Assembly (NCBI RefSeq): GCF_021462825.1
Contig: NZ_JAKEEB010000030.1
Coordinates: forward strand, 1-64,000
Origin: Streptomyces glomeratus
GTDB taxonomy: Bacteria > Actinomycetota > Actinomycetes > Streptomycetales > Streptomycetaceae
Length of the DNA: 64,000 bases
Direction: 5' to 3'
Shown: one piece after another, positions 50,849 to 59,010 of the stretch
Numbering within the stretch: the stretch's first letter is position 1
Layout of the letters: every line of letters starts with the position of its first letter
Position numbers and translations under genes: made by a program
Notes under the pieces: model-generated
The model's database searches: none
Seen by the model: only the letters and a program-made list of their open reading frames with translations
Told to the model about the DNA's origin: nothing

Positions 50849-51814
50849 ATGAAGAGTCCTCTGCTGTCCCTGCCCGGCGCCGTCCCCGCCGAGGGTGTGG
50901 ACGAAGGTGTCGCCGCCCACTACGGCGACCTGTTCCGCGAGCAGCGCGCCCTCGCCGACGGCTCCGGATTCGTGGACCTCTCGCACCGCGGTGTGGTCAC
51001 CGTCAGCGGCGAGGACCGACTGAGCTGGCTGCATCTGCTGCTCACCCAGCACGTCAGCGAACTGCCCCCGCACCAGGCCACCGAGGCCCTCGTCCTGTCC
51101 GCGCACGGGCACATCGAGCACGCATTGTACCTGGTCGACGACGGCGAGACGGTCTGGGCGCATGTCGAGCCCGGCACCCAGGACGCGCTGATCGCGTACC
51201 TGGAGTCGATGAAGTTCTTCTACCGCGTCGAAGTCGCCGACCGTACGGACGAGTTCGCGGTCGTGCACCTGCCCGCCGGTTCGATCGCCGAGGCCCCCGA
51301 GGGCGTCATGGTCCGCGAGACGCCGTACGGCCGGGACCTCTTCCTGCCGCGCCTGGACCTGGAGTCCTACGCCGGGAAGAACGGCCCCGCGGCCGGCCTG
51401 CTGGCGTACGAGGCGCTGCGCGTGGAGCAGCACCGCCCCCGTCTCGGCTTCGAGACCGACCACCGCACCATCCCGCACGAACTGGGCTGGATCGGCTCCG
51501 CCGTGCACCTCCAGAAGGGCTGCTACCGCGGTCAGGAGACCGTCGCCCGCGTCCAGAACCTGGGCAAGCCGCCGCGCCGTCTGGTCTTTCTGCACCTGGA
51601 CGGCAGCGAGGTGCATCTGCCGCCGCACGGCACCGAGCTCCGCCTCGCGGACGAGGGCCCGGAAGGTCGCAAGATCGGGTTCGTGACGACGTCGGTGCGC
51701 CACCACGAACTGGGCCCCATCGCCCTCGCCCTGGTCAAGCGGAACGTTCCGGTCGACGCCCGCCTCATGGCGGACTCGACGGCGGCGGCGCAGGAGGTCG
51801 TCGTAGAGCCGTAG
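50849..51814 (+). CDS. ygfZ: Folate-binding protein YgfZ (GcvT-like)
   Basis: A 321-aa protein with a GcvT-like fold and the YgfZ signature KGCYRGQE in VHLQKGCYRGQETVARVQNLG, which includes the essential cysteine. YgfZ/IBA57 proteins help assemble or repair iron-sulfur clusters such as that of MiaB, using tetrahydrofolate. A TAGGCT box overlapping the nur stop ends seven bases before ATG 50849, so it may be leaderless. It converges with dtd, with 20 bases between stop codons. Confidence 0.92.
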   Translation: MKSPLLSLPGAVPAEGVDEGVAAHYGDLFREQRALADGSGFVDLSHRGVVTVSGEDRLSWLHLLLTQHVSELPPHQATEALVLSAHGHIEHALYLVDDGETVWAHVEPGTQDALIAYLESMKFFYRVEVADRTDEFAVVHLPAGSIAEAPEGVMVRETPYGRDLFLPRLDLESYAGKNGPAAGLLAYEALRVEQHRPRLGFETDHRTIPHELGWIGSAVHLQKGCYRGQETVARVQNLGKPPRRLVFLHLDGSEVHLPPHGTELRLADEGPEGRKIGFVTTSVRHHELGPIALALVKRNVPVDARLMADSTAAAQEVVVEP

Positions 51815-51834
51815 GGCTCGTACCGCCCGGGGCC

Positions 51835-52260
51835 TCAGATCTCCAGGAGCACGGTGAACGGGCCGTCGTTCGTCAGCGACACGCGCATCTGCGCACCGAA
51901 CCGGCCCGTCGCCACCGTCGCGCCCAGCGCACGCAGCTGCGCGACCACCTCCTCGACGAGGGGCTCGGCGACATCGCCCGGGGCGGCCGCGTTCCAGGTG
52001 GGGCGGCGGCCCTTGCGGGCGTCGCCGTAGAGCGTGAACTGGCTGATCACCAGCAGCGGCGCGTCGACGTCCGAGCAGGACTTCTCGTCCTGCAGCATGC
52101 GGATCGACCACAGCTTGCGGGCGAGCTGGGCGGCCTTCTCCTTGGTGTCCTCGTGCGTGACCCCGACGAGCACGCACAGCCCCTCGCCGCTGATCTCGCC
52201 GACCGTCTCGCCGTCCACGACGACACTCGCGCCGTCCACTCTCTGCACCACCGCACGCAT
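51835..52260 (-). CDS. dtd: D-aminoacyl-tRNA deacylase
   Basis: A 141-aa DTD-fold enzyme. Active-site motifs are complete: LLVISQFTLYGDARKGRRP and the Gly-cisPro segment LTNDGPFTVLLEI at the C-terminus. It removes D-amino acids (and glycine from tRNA-Ala) from mischarged tRNAs. ATG 52260 gives MRAVVQRV, the family-typical N-terminus; an in-frame ATG three codons earlier is less likely. Confidence 0.95.
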   Translation of the reverse strand: MRAVVQRVDGASVVVDGETVGEISGEGLCVLVGVTHEDTKEKAAQLARKLWSIRMLQDEKSCSDVDAPLLVISQFTLYGDARKGRRPTWNAAAPGDVAEPLVEEVVAQLRALGATVATGRFGAQMRVSLTNDGPFTVLLEI

Positions 52261-52501
52261 GGGGTCCATGATGCCGTGCGGCCCGAACGCCCCTCGCGGG
52301 CGCCCGCTCGAGCGTCCCCGAATCCCGCGGCCGACCGGACCGGTGATCTCTTATGAGGGCATTCTTATTGCCCCTTAACGCCTCCATCCGGGGCAGATCG
52401 GTGGCACTCGGTCACGCGACGGCCGTGCGGAGTGGCACGATGCGTCTGTCGCGGCCCATCCGTGGGGGGTGCCGCGCCGGTCGAGGGGACGGTAGAGGCA
52501 C

Positions 52502-53104
52502 ATGAGCACATCGAGTACCGGGCAGCCGCCCGGGGTTGTCGGGCCCGCCCTGTCGGGGGTCCTGAAGCAGCACCGGCCGCCCGTGCAGCGCATGGACAGC
52601 CCCCTGGCCGACGATCCGCCCGGGCACGACCTGTCCGCGCTGCGGCTCACCGAGCTGCGTGCGCTGCGCCGGGACGCCCAGCGGGACGAGGCCGATCTCA
52701 GCTACGTACGGCGGCTGCTCCAGGGCCGTATCGACATCCTGCGGGCGGAGCTGGCCCGGCGCGGCGGCCGGGCGGCCCCCGAGGACGTCATGGAACGGCT
52801 CGCGGAGATCCTCAAGGACGAGCCCGCCCGCCATCGCTCCTCCGCCCGCCATGTGACACTCGGCACACCGCACGGAGAGGAGTACCGGCGGCTGGCGTCC
52901 CGGATGCTGGGCGGGGTCGAGCTGTCGGACCTCAAGGCGCGCACGGACGAGGAGTTGGGCGCGGGGATGGTCCGGCTCGTGGGCTACGAGCGGCAGGTCT
53001 CCCGGCGGCGGCAGCAGTTGCAGCGCACGGCGGACGATTGCAGCGCCGAAATCGCACGCAGGTACCGTGAAGGAGAAGCACAAGTAGACGACCTGCTCAT
53101 GTGA
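52502..53104 (+). CDS. rsiG: RsiG, c-di-GMP-dependent anti-sigma factor for WhiG
   Basis: A 200-aa coiled-coil protein. Two copies of the c-di-GMP-binding motif E-x3-S-x2-R-x3-Q-x3-D are exact: E63-S67-R70-Q74-D78 and E163-S167-R170-Q174-D178, one on each strand of the predicted antiparallel coiled coil. In Streptomyces RsiG holds the sporulation sigma factor WhiG inactive when bound to c-di-GMP. The N-terminal ~40 residues are disordered. ATG 52502 with AGAGG upstream. It acts in the cytoplasm and blocks progress from aerial hyphae to spores. Confidence 0.95.
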   Translation: MSTSSTGQPPGVVGPALSGVLKQHRPPVQRMDSPLADDPPGHDLSALRLTELRALRRDAQRDEADLSYVRRLLQGRIDILRAELARRGGRAAPEDVMERLAEILKDEPARHRSSARHVTLGTPHGEEYRRLASRMLGGVELSDLKARTDEELGAGMVRLVGYERQVSRRRQQLQRTADDCSAEIARRYREGEAQVDDLLM

Positions 53105-53213
53105 CGCGAGGGTCCCGGCGAACCCGGGGCCCCGAGTGTGGACGGCGCCGGTCCGGAGACCTTCCGGGGCGGGTGTCGCCCGGGCGGGTCCCCGTCCCGG
53201 AGGCCACCACCCC

Positions 53214-54194
53214 ATGCCGACGCCGGCCCAGCCCGCCCTGTCCGCTCCGTCTTCCGTGCCCCCGGTGCTCGCCGAGGTGGTGCGCTCCGGGTTCGTCGAG
53301 GGGCGGCATCGCGGGAGCCTCGTCCTGCTGGCCGCGGACGGTTCCGTGGAACTGGCGCTCGGTGAGGTGCGGGCGCCGGTCTTCCCGCGCTCGTCCAACA
53401 AGCCGATGCAGGCGGCCGGTGTGCTGCGCGCGGGCCTGGAGCTGGCGGGCGAGCGCCTGGCGCTCGCCGCCGCGAGCCATTCGGGCGAGGCGTTCCACCG
53501 GGAGCTGGTGCGGCGGATGCTGTCGGAGCACGATCTGAGCGCCGATCGGCTCCAGTGCCCGCCCGACCTGCCGCTGGACCCGGCGGAGGCGGAGGCGTAC
53601 CTGGCGTCGGGTGCCGTGCGGGAGCGGATCACCATGAACTGTTCCGGCAAGCACACGGCGATGCTGGCGGCGTGCGCGCTGCGGGGCTGGCCGCTGGACT
53701 CCTACCTCGATCCCGGGCACCCGTTGCAGCAGCTGATCCACTCGGTGGTGGAGGAGGCGGCCGGCGAGCCGGTCGCCGCGGTCGGCACGGACGGATGCGG
53801 GGCCCCGCTCATGGCGATCAGCCTGGTCGGGCTGGCCCGCGCCTTCCGCTCCTTCGTCCTGGCGGCACCCGGCACCGCGGAGCGCCGGGTGGCGGACGCG
53901 ATGCGGGCGCATCCGGAGTACGTGGCCGGTACCCGTCGCCCCGACACCTGGCTGATGCGGGAGATTCCCGGCGCCCTGTCGAAGATGGGCGCGGAGGCGG
54001 TCCAGGCGGTGGCGCTGCCCGACGGCCGGGCCCTCGCCTTCAAGGTGGACGACGGCGGTACCCGCACGCTGGGCCCGGTACTGGCCCGGGCCCTGACCCT
54101 GTTGGGCGTCGAGGCCCCGGTGGTGACCCGGATCGGCCGGGCACCGCTGCTGGGCGGGGGCCGTGAGGTCGGCGGGGTCCGCGCGGCCTTCTAG
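53214..54194 (+). CDS. Asparaginase, type II-like (PF06089)
   Basis: A 326-aa enzyme of the thermolabile-type asparaginase family. Conserved pieces are LAEVVRSGFVEGRHRGSLVLL, FPRSSNKPMQAAGVL (catalytic SSNKP-like region), AAASHSGE, ITMNCSGKHTAMLAAC, VGTDGCGAPLMAISL and the C-terminal KVDDGGTRTLGPVL. It hydrolyses L-asparagine to aspartate and ammonia. ATG 53214 is preceded by CGGAGG ten bases away. No signal peptide, so cytoplasmic. Confidence 0.92.
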   Translation: MPTPAQPALSAPSSVPPVLAEVVRSGFVEGRHRGSLVLLAADGSVELALGEVRAPVFPRSSNKPMQAAGVLRAGLELAGERLALAAASHSGEAFHRELVRRMLSEHDLSADRLQCPPDLPLDPAEAEAYLASGAVRERITMNCSGKHTAMLAACALRGWPLDSYLDPGHPLQQLIHSVVEEAAGEPVAAVGTDGCGAPLMAISLVGLARAFRSFVLAAPGTAERRVADAMRAHPEYVAGTRRPDTWLMREIPGALSKMGAEAVQAVALPDGRALAFKVDDGGTRTLGPVLARALTLLGVEAPVVTRIGRAPLLGGGREVGGVRAAF

Positions 54195-54197
54195 CGC

Positions 54198-54490
54198 CCC
54201 GATGGCCCTCGGGCGACGACATGCGTGGGGGTCTTTGAGGCAGGGGCCCGGCCGCGCGCCGATGGCTGCCGGGTGACGGCATGTGCGGGGGTCTTCCAGG
54301 CACGGGCCCGGCCGCGTGCCGATGGCCGTCGGGTGACGGCATGTGCGGGGGTCTTCCAGGCAGGGGCCCGGCGGCGCGCCGATGGCTGCCGGGTGACGGC
54401 ATGTGCGGGGGTCTTCCAGGCACGGGCCCGGCCGCGTGCCGATGGCCGTCGGGCGACGGCATGTGCGGGGGCCTTCCAGACACCGGCCCT
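54198..54490. repeat. 60-bp tandem repeat array, about five units
   Basis: Five head-to-tail units with a 60-base period fill the gap between the asparaginase and the Eis-like gene. Core words GATGGC.G.CGGGTGACGGCATG and GGGGGTCTTCCAGGCA.GGGCCCG are shared. Successive units alternate between two subtypes (CAGGGGCCCG...GCGCGCCGATGGCTGCC and CACGGGCCCG...GCGTGCCGATGGCCGTC), giving a 120-base higher-order period. The outer units are most diverged. Because 60 is divisible by three, several frames stay open through it, but there is no sign of a gene. Confidence 0.95.
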
Positions 54491-54515
54491 GTCCCCCCGC
54501 ACCGGCCAAATTCAC

Positions 54516-54544
54516 ACGACACGCCGGGCGCCGCACCCTAGCGT
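54516..54544 (+). promoter_or_regulatory. Candidate promoter of the Eis-like gene
   Basis: ACGACA (54516-54521) and TAGCGT (54539-54544) are 17 bases apart; ATG 54551 follows six bases after the -10 box. The transcript would be leaderless, and no ribosome site is present. Confidence 0.5.
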
Positions 54545-54550
54545 GTGCGC

Positions 54551-55843
54551 ATGAGGCGCCTTGAGGACATCGACGTACGTGCCGTCTCCGAGTCCGAGAT
54601 CAAGGAGTGGAGCCGCGCTCTCACCACCGGCTTCCTCCGTCCCCCGGAGATGTCGGACCACGACGTCGCGCATGTCGCCAAGCGCTTCCTCCCCGGCCGC
54701 ACCCTCGGCGCCTTCGACGACGGCGCCCCCCGCTCCGGGCTCCGCTCCGGCGGCGGGACCCCCATCGTCGCGACCCTCCGGTCCTTTCCCCAGGAGCTGA
54801 CCGCGGTCGGCGGCACTCCCGTCCCCGCCGACGCGATCACCAACGTCTCCGTCACGGCCACCCACCGCCGCCGTGGCCTGCTGAGCCGCATGATGGCCCT
54901 CGACCTCGCCGCCGCGAAGGAGCGCGGCGACGTCGTCGCCACGCTCATCGCCGCCGAGTACCCGATCTACGGCCGTTTCGGTTTCGGCCCCGCCACCCAC
55001 ACCGCGCAGTGGGCCGTCGACGTGCCCCGCACCGGCCTGGACCGCCACCGCCCCGTCCCGGACGACGGCGGCCGTATCGACCTCGTCGGCGGCGCCGACG
55101 TCCGCGCGCTGGGCCCCGCACTGCACGAGCGACTGCGTCGCGGCCAGGCCGGCGCCGTCGACCGCACCGAGCGCTGGTGGCAGCTCGCCACGGGCGCGAT
55201 CCGCCTGGACGCCCGGCCCTGGACCGAGCCGTTCCACGCCGTCTACCGCGGGCCCTCCGGCGAGGTCGAGGGCCTGGTCACCTATGTGTGCGACGACCGA
55301 TGGGGTGACGACAAGCTGCCCGGCGGCACGGTGACCGTCAAAGGGCTGATCGCCACCGGGCCGGACGCCGAGCGCGCCCTGTGGCGCTATCTCTGCTCGA
55401 TCGACTGGATCACGACGGTACGGACGGGCCACCGCGCCCCGGACGATCTGCTGCCGCACTTCCTGCCGGATCCCCGCGCCGCCCACCTCGTCATGCACGC
55501 GGACTGGCTGTGGGTGCGGATCCTGGACGTCGTACGGGCCCTGGAGGCACGGACGTACGGCAGCTCCGGCACGCTCGTCCTGGAGGTCGTGGACGAGGCC
55601 GGTCTGGCCCCCGGCCGCTACCGGCTGGAGGCCGGACCGGACGGCGCGCAGTGCACGGCGACCGGCCAGGAGCCCCAGCTGACCCTGCCGGTGGGCGAGT
55701 TGGCGACCCTGTGGCTGGGTGACGAGTCCGCCGTGCGGCTCGCGGCGCTCGGGCGGGTACGGGAACAGCAAAAGGGCGCCGCCTCCGTGGCCGACGCCCT
55801 GCTGCGTACGTCCAGGCGGCCGTGGTGCCCGGACATCTTCTGA
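54551..55843 (+). CDS. Eis-like N-acetyltransferase
   Basis: A 430-aa protein with the three-domain Eis plan. The N-terminal GNAT domain (VSVTATHRRRGLLSRMMALDL with acetyl-CoA loop RRRGLLSRM, AAEYPIYGRFGFGPA), a second GNAT-like domain (GEVEGLVTYVCDDRW) and a C-terminal SCP2-like sterol-carrier-type domain (LVLEVVDEAGLAPGRYRLEAG...DESAVRLAALGRV) are all visible. Eis proteins acetylate amines on aminoglycosides, peptides or proteins. Start ATG 54551 is two codons into the longest frame and suits a leaderless mRNA. Confidence 0.9.
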   Translation: MRRLEDIDVRAVSESEIKEWSRALTTGFLRPPEMSDHDVAHVAKRFLPGRTLGAFDDGAPRSGLRSGGGTPIVATLRSFPQELTAVGGTPVPADAITNVSVTATHRRRGLLSRMMALDLAAAKERGDVVATLIAAEYPIYGRFGFGPATHTAQWAVDVPRTGLDRHRPVPDDGGRIDLVGGADVRALGPALHERLRRGQAGAVDRTERWWQLATGAIRLDARPWTEPFHAVYRGPSGEVEGLVTYVCDDRWGDDKLPGGTVTVKGLIATGPDAERALWRYLCSIDWITTVRTGHRAPDDLLPHFLPDPRAAHLVMHADWLWVRILDVVRALEARTYGSSGTLVLEVVDEAGLAPGRYRLEAGPDGAQCTATGQEPQLTLPVGELATLWLGDESAVRLAALGRVREQQKGAASVADALLRTSRRPWCPDIF

Positions 55844-56048
55844 GCCGTCGCGGGCTCGGGGATGGCGCTCCTTCCGTGCGGGTGGTGACCGCCGTGCCGT
55901 GCTGCTGCGCATCCGTAGCCATGCGGTTGTGGGTGACCGGGCTCCCGGCTCCCCTCCGGAAGGGAACCCGGTCGGCAGCGTCACGAGGTCACGGTGACCG
56001 ACCTTTCCAAAGATGTGACCATGTTGTTCAAAAACGCTCAGACTTGCT

Positions 56049-56079
56049 CAACTTCTAATGAAGTTGGCGACCAACTTCA
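56049..56079. promoter_or_regulatory. Nested inverted repeats, possible GntR operator
   Basis: CAACTTC (56049-56055), GAAGTTGG (56060-56067) and CCAACTTC (56071-56078) form two overlapping palindromes: CAACTTC-TAAT-GAAGTTG and TGAAGTTGG-CGA-CCAACTTCA (the latter 56059-56079). They lie in an unusually AT-rich stretch (about 56010-56110) upstream of the decayed gntR. Related words (CCAACT, CCAACTTTT, AGTTGG at 57117-57170) recur before devA. They are candidate binding sites for DevA-type regulators. Confidence 0.55.
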
Positions 56080-56139
56080 CCTCAGTTATCTCCACTTGGA
56101 GTCGCCTCATAACCACCTTTCGCTGAACTGCCCGAAGAT

Positions 56140-56339
56140 GGCGTGAAGTTGCGCTGCTCGGCCATGGAGGCGTGAGCCCGACTTCGGCATCGCTCACGCC
56201 GGCGATGGGCGAGCCGTTGCGTGAGATCCACGCGGGGCGCATAGAACCGGCCAGATTGCACGGCTTTCGTGGAGCCGTCGCAGGTGTGGTCCGACGCCCT
56301 CTGGGAAACGATCACCACGGATCCGACACTCTCCTGGTG
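56140..56339 (+). pseudogene. Remnant of a GntR regulator gene (devE position)
   Basis: Two short stretches match the downstream devA. ASLTPAMGEPLREIHAGRIEPARL (56186-56260) aligns with devA ETLMLALGEPVRLIHEGRIRPRSI. VWSDALWETITTDPTLSW-stop (56283-56340) aligns with its last residues WFDALWETITTDLTLS. The DNA-binding domain and most of the effector domain between these pieces are deleted. The promoter side (AACTGCCC..AGATGG at ~56129-56141) also resembles the devA promoter. In Streptomyces coelicolor an intact devA paralogue, devE, occupies this place; here it is lost. Confidence 0.8.
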
Positions 56340-57077
56340 ACCTCTGATACGACGCGGACCACGCCGGTGACGGCGGAGGCCGAGAGACTGCGCGAGCTGG
56401 TCGAGGCCGCACGCTTCGTGCTCTTCGACTTCGACGGACCGATCTGCCGGCTGTTCGCGGGCCGCAGAGCCACGGACGTCGCCCGGGAACTGGAGAGGTG
56501 GCTGGAGCGGCAGGGGCTGCCCGCGCTGCTGACCGAGGAGGAGAGAGGACGGCCCGACCCCCAGGTGGCGCTGCGCGCCGTCGACCGGCGGCACCCGGGG
56601 AGCGACCTCGTGGCCGACCTGGAGGAGCTGCTCACCCGGCAGGAGCTGAGGGCCGTGCCCAGCGCCATGCCCACCCCGTACGCCGACCCGCTCATCCGGA
56701 CCTGGACCGCGCTCGGCGCACGGCTCGCGATCATCAGCAACAACTCGGCACGCGCGGCCTCCGCATACCTGGCCGGCCGAGGGCTCGTCGGCTGTTTCGC
56801 CCCGCACATCTACGGCCGCACGCACGACCTCCACCGGCTCAAGCCGGACCCGTACCACCTGAACCGGGCCCTGCGGGCGATGGGAGCGGCCGCGGGGCAC
56901 GCCCTGATGATCGGGGACACCCCGTCCGACCTCCAGGCCGCCGAGCTGGCGGGGGTGCCCTTCCTCGGGTACGCCCGCAACGAGGACAAGGAGCAGTGCC
57001 TGCGCCAGGCGGGCGCCGAGGTGGTCGTGCGCTCACTGGAGCCGGTGCTGCAGGTGCTGCGGGACCTGCGGGAGTGA
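56337..57077 (+). CDS. HAD-family hydrolase (paralogue of DevB)
   Basis: A 246-aa HAD phosphatase: motif I FVLFDFDGPICRLF (nucleophile and general acid aspartates), motif II IISNNSA, motif III LKPDP and motif IV MIGDTPSDLQAAE. It is a close paralogue of the second HAD gene in the window (same motifs, roughly 65-70 percent by eye). GTG 56337 matches the start of that paralogue, and no proper ribosome site remains, as its former upstream partner (gntR) is decayed. Substrate unknown; related to phosphoglycolate-type phosphatases. Confidence 0.88.
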   Translation: MTSDTTRTTPVTAEAERLRELVEAARFVLFDFDGPICRLFAGRRATDVARELERWLERQGLPALLTEEERGRPDPQVALRAVDRRHPGSDLVADLEELLTRQELRAVPSAMPTPYADPLIRTWTALGARLAIISNNSARAASAYLAGRGLVGCFAPHIYGRTHDLHRLKPDPYHLNRALRAMGAAAGHALMIGDTPSDLQAAELAGVPFLGYARNEDKEQCLRQAGAEVVVRSLEPVLQVLRDLRE

Positions 57078-57230
57078 TCGGCCGCGGGTGGTATGCGAGG
57101 AGCGGCGGACCTTCCACCAACTCCGCTGATGTCGCCGCCAACTTTTCCGTTACCGCACCTAGTTGGTCACAGGCGTCGAACAAGTCTTAAACAACTGCCC
57201 ATAGATGGACGCCGGTTGTAACGTTTGGTC

Positions 57231-58103
57231 GTGACCCAGGAGAAGGCCGCAGTCAACGGCACCAGAAGGTCCTCGTCCCAGGAGCTCGCCGACACGTTGC
57301 GGGCTCGCATCCGCACCGGCGAGCTGAAGGCGGGCGACCGGCTGCCCACGCAGGCCGAACTGGCGAAGGAGTTCGGGGTGCAGCGGGGCGCGGTACGCCA
57401 GGCCCTGCGCGCGCTCCACGAGGACGGCCTGCTCAGCAATGTCACCAAGGGCAGCCCGCCCCGGGTCGCCGAGGCCCAGCCGGTCGGGGACGAGCCGCAG
57501 CCGACGATGGTCGGACTGGCGCAGAGGCTCACGCAGGCGTTCGCGGCGCCCCACGTCCGCATCGACGCGGCCTGCCTGACCGCAGAGACGCTGATGCTGG
57601 CCCTCGGTGAACCGGTGCGGCTGATCCACGAGGGCCGTATCCGCCCCCGGTCGATCGACGTGCGTATCCTCCTGCCCTCCCGGGAGATCAATCTCGCGTT
57701 CCCGATCTCCGTCAACAGCCCCGGGGAGGAGGACCCGGTGCACAGACGCTGGCTCGAGCAGCGCAATGCCCAGGGGCATGTCCTGCGCCACAACCTCCAG
57801 GCCCTGCGTGCCTCGCACCACATCGACGTCCGTGTGACCTTCCGCGCACTGCCCTTCACCCCGCCGGTGAAGCTCTACCTCCTCAACGGGGCGGAGGCCC
57901 TGATCGCGTACTACATGCTCACCAAGCGGGAGGAGGAGGTGGAGAGCGAGACCCTGGAGCTGTACGACACCCTGGGCGCCAAGTCGCTCCTCTTCTCCTT
58001 CGAGCAGCGGGCGGGCAGACGGGACGCCGCGTTCGTGGAGCAGTCCCAGAAGTGGTTCGACGCCCTCTGGGAAACCATCACCACGGACCTGACACTCTCC
58101 TAG
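57231..58103 (+). CDS. devA: GntR-family developmental regulator DevA
   Basis: A 290-aa regulator: GntR winged helix (SSQELADTLRARIRTGELKAGDRLPTQAELAKEFGVQRGAVRQALRALHEDGLLSNVTKGSPPRV) and a long C-terminal effector domain (TAETLMLALGEPVRLIHEGRI, YYMLTKREEEVESETLELYDTLGAKSLLF). It is directly followed by a HAD gene, as in the devAB operon that controls aerial development in S. coelicolor. TAACGT at 57219-57224 lies six bases before GTG 57231, suggesting a leaderless mRNA. TTG 57225 is an alternative start. Gene naming relies on context memory. Confidence 0.88.
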   Translation: MTQEKAAVNGTRRSSSQELADTLRARIRTGELKAGDRLPTQAELAKEFGVQRGAVRQALRALHEDGLLSNVTKGSPPRVAEAQPVGDEPQPTMVGLAQRLTQAFAAPHVRIDAACLTAETLMLALGEPVRLIHEGRIRPRSIDVRILLPSREINLAFPISVNSPGEEDPVHRRWLEQRNAQGHVLRHNLQALRASHHIDVRVTFRALPFTPPVKLYLLNGAEALIAYYMLTKREEEVESETLELYDTLGAKSLLFSFEQRAGRRDAAFVEQSQKWFDALWETITTDLTLS

Positions 58104-58840
58104 TGACCTCTGATACGACACAGGCTGATCAAAATGCGGAAGAGATCGGGCAGTTGCGGGAACTGATCGGACCTGTGCGCTGCGTGCTCTTCGATTTCGA
58201 CGGTCCCGTGTGCCGTCTGTTCGCGGGCCACTCGGCCGAGGGCGTGGCGCAGGATCTGGTCGAGTGGCTGGAGGGACAGGGGCTCCAGGGCCTGCTGACG
58301 GAGGAGGAACGCGTCCACCCGGATCCCATGGCAGTCCTGCACGCGGTGAACCGCCGGCGCCCGCACAGCGACCTGGTGGCGGAGCTGGAGGAGCGGCTCA
58401 CCCGGCAGGAGCTCAAGGCGGTGGTCTCCGCCTGGCCCACCGCCTACGCGGATCCGCTGATACGGACGTGGACCGCCCGTGGGGCGAGGCTGGCCATCGC
58501 GACGAACAACTCCGCCCGGACCGCCGTGAGCTACCTCGACGACCGCGACCTGACCGGCTGTTTCGCCCGCAACGTCTATGGCCGCACCCGTGATCTGCAC
58601 CATCTGAAGCCGGATCCGCACTGCCTCAACCGTGCCCTCAGCGCGATGGGCGCCTCACCGCCCACGGCTCTGATGATCGGGGACACCCCCTCCGATCTCC
58701 AGGCGGCCCGGCAGGCCGGAGTGCCGTTCCTGGGTTACGCCGGCAGCAGCCACCAGGAGAAGGCGCTGCGGGAGGCGGGAGCCGAGTGCGTGCTGACCTC
58801 GCTGAAGCCGGTGCTGCGGATCTTGCGCGAGCGGCCCTGA
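58103..58840 (+). CDS. devB: HAD-family hydrolase DevB
   Basis: A 245-aa HAD phosphatase with DFDGPVCRLF, IATNNSA, LKPDPHC and IGDTPSDLQAARQAG. Its GTG overlaps the devA stop by one base (TAGTG), so the two are translationally coupled. It is a paralogue of the HAD gene at 56337. In S. coelicolor devB is co-transcribed with devA. Its substrate is not known; it acts in the cytoplasm. Confidence 0.9.
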   Translation: MTSDTTQADQNAEEIGQLRELIGPVRCVLFDFDGPVCRLFAGHSAEGVAQDLVEWLEGQGLQGLLTEEERVHPDPMAVLHAVNRRRPHSDLVAELEERLTRQELKAVVSAWPTAYADPLIRTWTARGARLAIATNNSARTAVSYLDDRDLTGCFARNVYGRTRDLHHLKPDPHCLNRALSAMGASPPTALMIGDTPSDLQAARQAGVPFLGYAGSSHQEKALREAGAECVLTSLKPVLRILRERP

Positions 58841-59010
58841 CCCGCCGGATCACCGTCCCCTGCGGCGGCGCGGGCGGGTGATCCTTCCGAGTGCCGCGGG
58901 TGCCCGGATCCGCAGTGGAATGCCGAGTCCGCCTCTCGGCAGGGCGGGCGATGCCCTAGGGTGTGCCCACCTCGTTCGCGGCGCATGAACATCGAGAGTG
59001 CCGCACAGTC

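Noticed and set aside
54198..54490. Possible CRISPR array
   Set aside because: Units are contiguous 60-bp tandem repeats without unique spacers, and no cas genes are near.
53097..54536. Minus-strand frame running through the 60-bp repeats and the asparaginase
   Set aside because: Stays open only because the repeat unit is divisible by three and the rest is antisense to asparaginase; no start context.
56172..56336. In-frame N-terminal extension of the first HAD protein
   Set aside because: It translates the leftover gntR sequence; the paralogue devB starts exactly at the position matching 56337.
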